DNA of 8,218 bases, from NCBI GenBank assembly GCA_903849835.1, contig CAINKA010000125.1, positions 1-8,218 on the forward strand, written 5' to 3'. Position numbers and translations under genes: made by a program. Origin of the DNA: an uncultured Alphaproteobacteria bacterium (GTDB lineage Bacteria > Pseudomonadota > Alphaproteobacteria > Rickettsiales > UBA1997). The notes below the pieces were generated by a model. The model was not told where the DNA came from and made no database searches. It saw nothing but the letters and a program-made list of their open reading frames with translations. Every line of letters starts with the position of its first letter. Within the stretch, counting starts at the first letter, position 1. Shown here one piece after another: positions 5,190-8,218 of this stretch.

Positions 5190-8183
5190 ATGACAAGATC
5201 AGCAAAACTCGAAGCTACGGAATCAACAGTTCAATTAACATGGTCAGGTAGGTCTGTTCTTAGAGCTGTTACTAAACCCGCTTGGACAATACCGACCAAA
5301 TATGGATATGGTTTCAGAAAGTCTAATGGAGAACTTTCTACTCCAAAACCAACAAAAATCATGGCTCTTGATTGGGGTGAAACGTTGGAGGAATTATTTC
5401 CATGCTATAGCCAAAGCCTTATTGGCAAGAAAACTATGAGCGCATATGGTCGTGGAGAGGGGAACATTGAACGAAGTGAATACCAGCAATTACTTGGTGC
5501 TGCCGTTAACGACGATTTAGATTTTAATCGTCTCTACGACGCCTTACGAAACTTAAGCCCTGTTCCGGACAAGGAAGTAGTACTAAAACAAATACGAGGA
5601 ATTAGAAATTTAATCACATTGCAACGAAGCGGAGTTAAACTTGCTCTAACCTCTCAAGATGCCTACGACTCAGTTAGGAGTGACAAGTTACCCCTCTTGG
5701 CGGCAATTGGATTAAAACCAGATCTCGTTGTTCAAAGAAGAAATATTGATAATCGGTTGGAGGGTGATAAAAAGTTGCAAAAAGAGCTTAGTGACAATAT
5801 TCCACACTATGTTTTTGATAGTGGTCAGAAAATCGACCTTGAGGTGTCAACTATTTTTGTTAATTATAATTTTGGTTCAGAATACCATTCACCTGAAGAT
5901 GAAAAGACAATTACAATAACAGAGGGTGATGTTTCTTGCTTTACTGATGCAGCAGACCCTCTTGAAGGAAAAAATTTTCTACTCGCCGCTGCTCTGGATT
6001 TTTATGGATATCCTCCGGAAATGGATGGTTATGATGACGCAAAAAGATCAGTAATAACTTTGTTTGATGATGGCGGAGTTCATTTAAGATGTGCTCATAA
6101 TGCTGGTTTTTCTGTTGTCAGGATTGGAAATAAAGCCACTAGAGTAGATGCAATAGATAGGTTGAAGGTTGTTGATATGTCTGAAGCGGTTTCGCATTAC
6201 GCACAGGAGTTACGTCTAGAAAAAGAGCGAGGAGGTGTGGCAACTGCTGGTAGAGGTGGTGGATTTGGTAGTGGCGGTGTGGCTCCAGCAAGAAGAGGAG
6301 AATATACTGGTGGTGCTGGCGGTAGATTTGAAGCTGGTGGTGGATTTGGTGGTGCTGGATTTGGTGGTGGCGGATCTGTAAAAAGAGAAGCGACAACTCA
6401 CGTTACAGCAAGACCCTCTGCAGCCGCTGCTGCTAGTGAAGACAGGGATTTAGCACTCGCCCTCAAAGCAAGTGCGCGCGAGGCGCAAGAAAGAGAGGCT
6501 GCAAGAATGGCTGGTGGCGCCGCAGCAACTGTTACGAGAGAAGCCTTTACTCTCCCTGAAATCACAGATCTTTCAAAAACAAAAGACCCGTTAAGCTTCG
6601 CAGCGGGCGATTATGTTCTTCCTGTTTGTTCTGCTGGTCTAAATCGCTCACAGATGATTGCGACGGCAATCAAGAAGCAATATGCTCAGAGTGATGAAGC
6701 AAGCCGTCCGAATGTTTTGGGTGCTTTGGGTGTTGATGAACAGATACTTGCACCGTTTGCCTCGATACAACATGTCTCTTTAGACAACTTATATAACTTA
6801 CTTTTCTCCACTAAAGGAGGGCCTAGTATTGCAGGCATAGCTCCATCGAAAAAAGAAGATTGGTGCGAAGGAGATTCTAGTTACCGAAGAATTACAAGAA
6901 TTGGGGAGAGTGCCGAAACAGGAACAATTCGAGATGTAATTGACGCAATTAAAGCCCAAATAGGGCTGGCAAAAAGAGAGTGTAAGCAATTTAAAATTAT
7001 TTGTGCCGAAGAATATCAGGCTAACCGAGTTCAGGATATCCTGAAATATTTAGCGGTGAATGAAGGAGTCGAGATCTCTCATGTGCAGCTCATGATGCTT
7101 GAAAGAAACTTTGCGGACTCAATTAATCATGGTCGCATTTTAGAAGCTAAAAAAGGTTTAGTTGAACCAGTAGACCAAGTGCTCGCGGTCGCAGCATTAT
7201 TTAAAGATTTTGAGCACAAAGTTGGTGGAGTAATTTTTAAAGATAAATATCTCCCTGCCATTGAAGCAGCTACGAAAGGAGCTTTTGCTGGTGGTGGATT
7301 TGGTGGAGGTGGTGGTGGCGGAGGTGGCAGTGGATTTGGCGAAAGTGGGTATGGTGACGGTTACACAGCTGCACCACCACCATCCGCACGCGCTGCACGC
7401 GCAACACCAGCTATACATCGCAATGATTTTTTAATATCACTTGGAAAAGGCTTGCTGAAGTCCGGGGATACCTCTACCGCCATCACTGTGTCCGAAGAAG
7501 AAGCAGCTTGTTATTTAGATGAAACGTCAGCGGAACGATTCAGTAAACTGTCATCACAACTCTCGAGGAACTTTTCTAGGTCAATATCAAAAATTTATCG
7601 CCCGAAACTTTTTTGTGCGAGTGGTGATCATGGATCACGAGAAATAACTGGAACAAAATTCTGTTTTTCTACTACTCAAGACTCAGCGCCAAAAGCAAGG
7701 TTATTTATGATCGACGCGCTGATTGCGGCTATTGGCCCATGCAATAAATTGAGCAGTCATTCTACTAAAATTTCTCCAGAGGACGCAGCAAAATTCATAC
7801 TAATCGCAATTAAACATGGTGGAATTTCCAATCCTGAAAGTGGTAACCCTGATGACGTTAAAGAATCTATTAAAAAACTCTTTCCAGAAAAAAGAACGGA
7901 GCAAATGTACGAAACAGCAAAACTCTTCTCAAAAATTTTCCAAGATGAATGTGAAGAAAGACAGCTTTATACCGGCAATCCCAACGCAACCAAGCTTGTC
8001 CCATTAAGGCTAAAAAGGCTGGATCCAACTATTGTTCAAGAATTTCTTACTACTGCTTCCGTAATAAATCCGGAGAAAAAATCATGCACTTTTATCCCAG
8101 ATCCGTCATTAGAAAAAAATTCCCTCACAAAACTACCTCTCGTGAAGGTTCAAAAATCGAGCTGTAAAACACTGGATTTGTGA
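5190..8183 (+). CDS. Large multidomain protein: HAD-like, UIM-like and Cys-phosphatase-like (Ssu72/LMW-PTP type) parts
   Basis: 997 residues; I do not recognise the whole protein. (1) About 55-320 looks HAD-like: IMALDWGETLEEL with Asp61 as motif I (second Asp replaced by Gly63), VKLALTS (149-155) as motif II, and ITLFDDGGVHLRCAHNAGFSVVRIG (289-313) as motif IV and the following helix. (2) Residues 348-396 are a Gly-rich linker. (3) EDRDLALALKASARE (417-431) fits the ubiquitin-interacting motif consensus. (4) About 470-690 looks like a Cys-based phosphatase: VLPVCSAGLNRSQM (476-489) gives Cys480-x5-Arg486, and LDNLYNLLF and KIICAEEYQANRVQDIL resemble later parts of Ssu72. (5) Residues 698-724 are a second Gly-rich linker. 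(6) About 740-960 is an unassigned, mostly helical region. (7) The tail from 969 includes a 20-bp genomic repeat. No signal peptide or membrane segment is seen. ATG 5190 is the first start in the frame after an A/T-rich leader. It stands alone, divergent from trmD, and is the only gene here ending in TGA. The coding region is certain; the function is inference. Confidence 0.85.
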   Translation: MTRSAKLEATESTVQLTWSGRSVLRAVTKPAWTIPTKYGYGFRKSNGELSTPKPTKIMALDWGETLEELFPCYSQSLIGKKTMSAYGRGEGNIERSEYQQLLGAAVNDDLDFNRLYDALRNLSPVPDKEVVLKQIRGIRNLITLQRSGVKLALTSQDAYDSVRSDKLPLLAAIGLKPDLVVQRRNIDNRLEGDKKLQKELSDNIPHYVFDSGQKIDLEVSTIFVNYNFGSEYHSPEDEKTITITEGDVSCFTDAADPLEGKNFLLAAALDFYGYPPEMDGYDDAKRSVITLFDDGGVHLRCAHNAGFSVVRIGNKATRVDAIDRLKVVDMSEAVSHYAQELRLEKERGGVATAGRGGGFGSGGVAPARRGEYTGGAGGRFEAGGGFGGAGFGGGGSVKREATTHVTARPSAAAAASEDRDLALALKASAREAQEREAARMAGGAAATVTREAFTLPEITDLSKTKDPLSFAAGDYVLPVCSAGLNRSQMIATAIKKQYAQSDEASRPNVLGALGVDEQILAPFASIQHVSLDNLYNLLFSTKGGPSIAGIAPSKKEDWCEGDSSYRRITRIGESAETGTIRDVIDAIKAQIGLAKRECKQFKIICAEEYQANRVQDILKYLAVNEGVEISHVQLMMLERNFADSINHGRILEAKKGLVEPVDQVLAVAALFKDFEHKVGGVIFKDKYLPAIEAATKGAFAGGGFGGGGGGGGGSGFGESGYGDGYTAAPPPSARAARATPAIHRNDFLISLGKGLLKSGDTSTAITVSEEEAACYLDETSAERFSKLSSQLSRNFSRSISKIYRPKLFCASGDHGSREITGTKFCFSTTQDSAPKARLFMIDALIAAIGPCNKLSSHSTKISPEDAAKFILIAIKHGGISNPESGNPDDVKESIKKLFPEKRTEQMYETAKLFSKIFQDECEERQLYTGNPNATKLVPLRLKRLDPTIVQEFLTTASVINPEKKSCTFIPDPSLEKNSLTKLPLVKVQKSSCKTLDL
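6333..6352 (+). repeat. 20-bp direct repeat, copy 1 (in first Gly-rich linker)
   Basis: GCTGGTGGTGGATTTGGTGG, encoding AGGGFGG at residues 382-388, recurs exactly at 7287-7306 in the same frame. The distance between copies is 954 bp, exactly 318 codons. Confidence 0.9.
7287..7306 (+). repeat. 20-bp direct repeat, copy 2 (in second Gly-rich linker)
   Basis: An exact copy of the sequence at 6333-6352, encoding AGGGFGG at residues 700-706. Together the copies bracket the UIM-like and phosphatase-like modules. Confidence 0.9.
8096..8115 (+). repeat. 20-bp copy of the palindrome end sequence, inside the 3' end of the large gene
   Basis: CCCAGATCCGTCATTAGAAA is identical to 1895-1914 and to the complement of 2051-2070. 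Here it is translated (part of IPDPSLEK, residues 969-976) and lacks the rest of the palindrome. The frame PDPSLE is the one left open in the other two copies. Confidence 0.9.
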
Positions 8184-8218
8184 AGGATGAAGACCTCTCC
8201 CACAACCCATTCACCCAT

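Noticed and set aside
6139..6401. Minus-strand frames opposite the first Gly-rich linker
   Set aside because: Antisense of repetitive glycine codons, giving meaningless His/Gln- or Ser/Thr-rich strings.
8181..8183. TGA recoded as glycine (as in Gracilibacteria/SR1), since the other genes here end in TAA or TAG
   Set aside because: All families are full length with the standard code and show no missing glycines at TGA positions; one TGA stop against four others is not evidence for recoding.
1..8218. Candidate-phylum (Patescibacteria) origin, suggested by AT content and repeats
   Set aside because: TrmD wording (FPGPL, EESF, LLEYPHYSRP) and the helicase N-terminus fit alphaproteobacteria better.

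Overview
The window is AT-rich and reads with the standard genetic code. Five genes are complete and a sixth is cut off at the left edge. The protein sequences point to an alphaproteobacterium, probably of the Rickettsiales/Holosporales kind. TrmD has the alphaproteobacterial wording (FPGPL near the N-terminus, LSPRG, EESF where most bacteria have DSF, LLEYPHYSRP), and the RhlE-type helicase has a matching N-terminus. Low GC, palindromic repeats (one copy running into a coding region) and the lack of clear Shine-Dalgarno sites fit a genome of that type. This placement is inferred from remembered family patterns, not from a search.

Layout: positions 1-342 (minus) hold the N-terminal part of a YgjP/DUF45-type metallopeptidase. 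A perfect-arm palindrome with one mismatch follows at 425-497. A tight two-gene plus-strand unit comes next: a DUF1993 protein (588-1094) and, 3 nt later, a YgiD-type extradiol dioxygenase (1098-1868). A 180-bp imperfect inverted repeat (1893-2072) separates this unit from the convergent RhlE-like DEAD-box RNA helicase (2098-3849, minus), which has a 200-residue Arg/Ser/Gly-rich tail. A 399-bp spacer holds a possible decayed small reading frame. trmD (4249-4980, minus) follows, carrying a 7-bp tandem repeat. A dispersed repeat lies between trmD and the divergent last gene.

The last gene (5190-8183, plus) is the most unusual item. It encodes a 997-residue protein that I do not recognise as a whole. 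It reads as a HAD-like domain, a glycine-rich linker, a segment matching the eukaryotic ubiquitin-interacting motif consensus, a Cys-x5-Arg phosphatase-like domain resembling Ssu72/low-molecular-weight PTP, a second glycine-rich linker and an unassigned helical C-terminal region. Its last ~30 residues run through a copy of the same 20-bp repeat found in the 180-bp palindrome. If the organism lives inside eukaryotic cells, this protein is a candidate host-directed effector; that is a hypothesis.

The other genes are housekeeping or minor metabolism (tRNA m1G37 methylation, RNA remodelling, a possible catechol dioxygenase). Apart from the DUF1993/ygiD pair there is no evidence that the genes work together.
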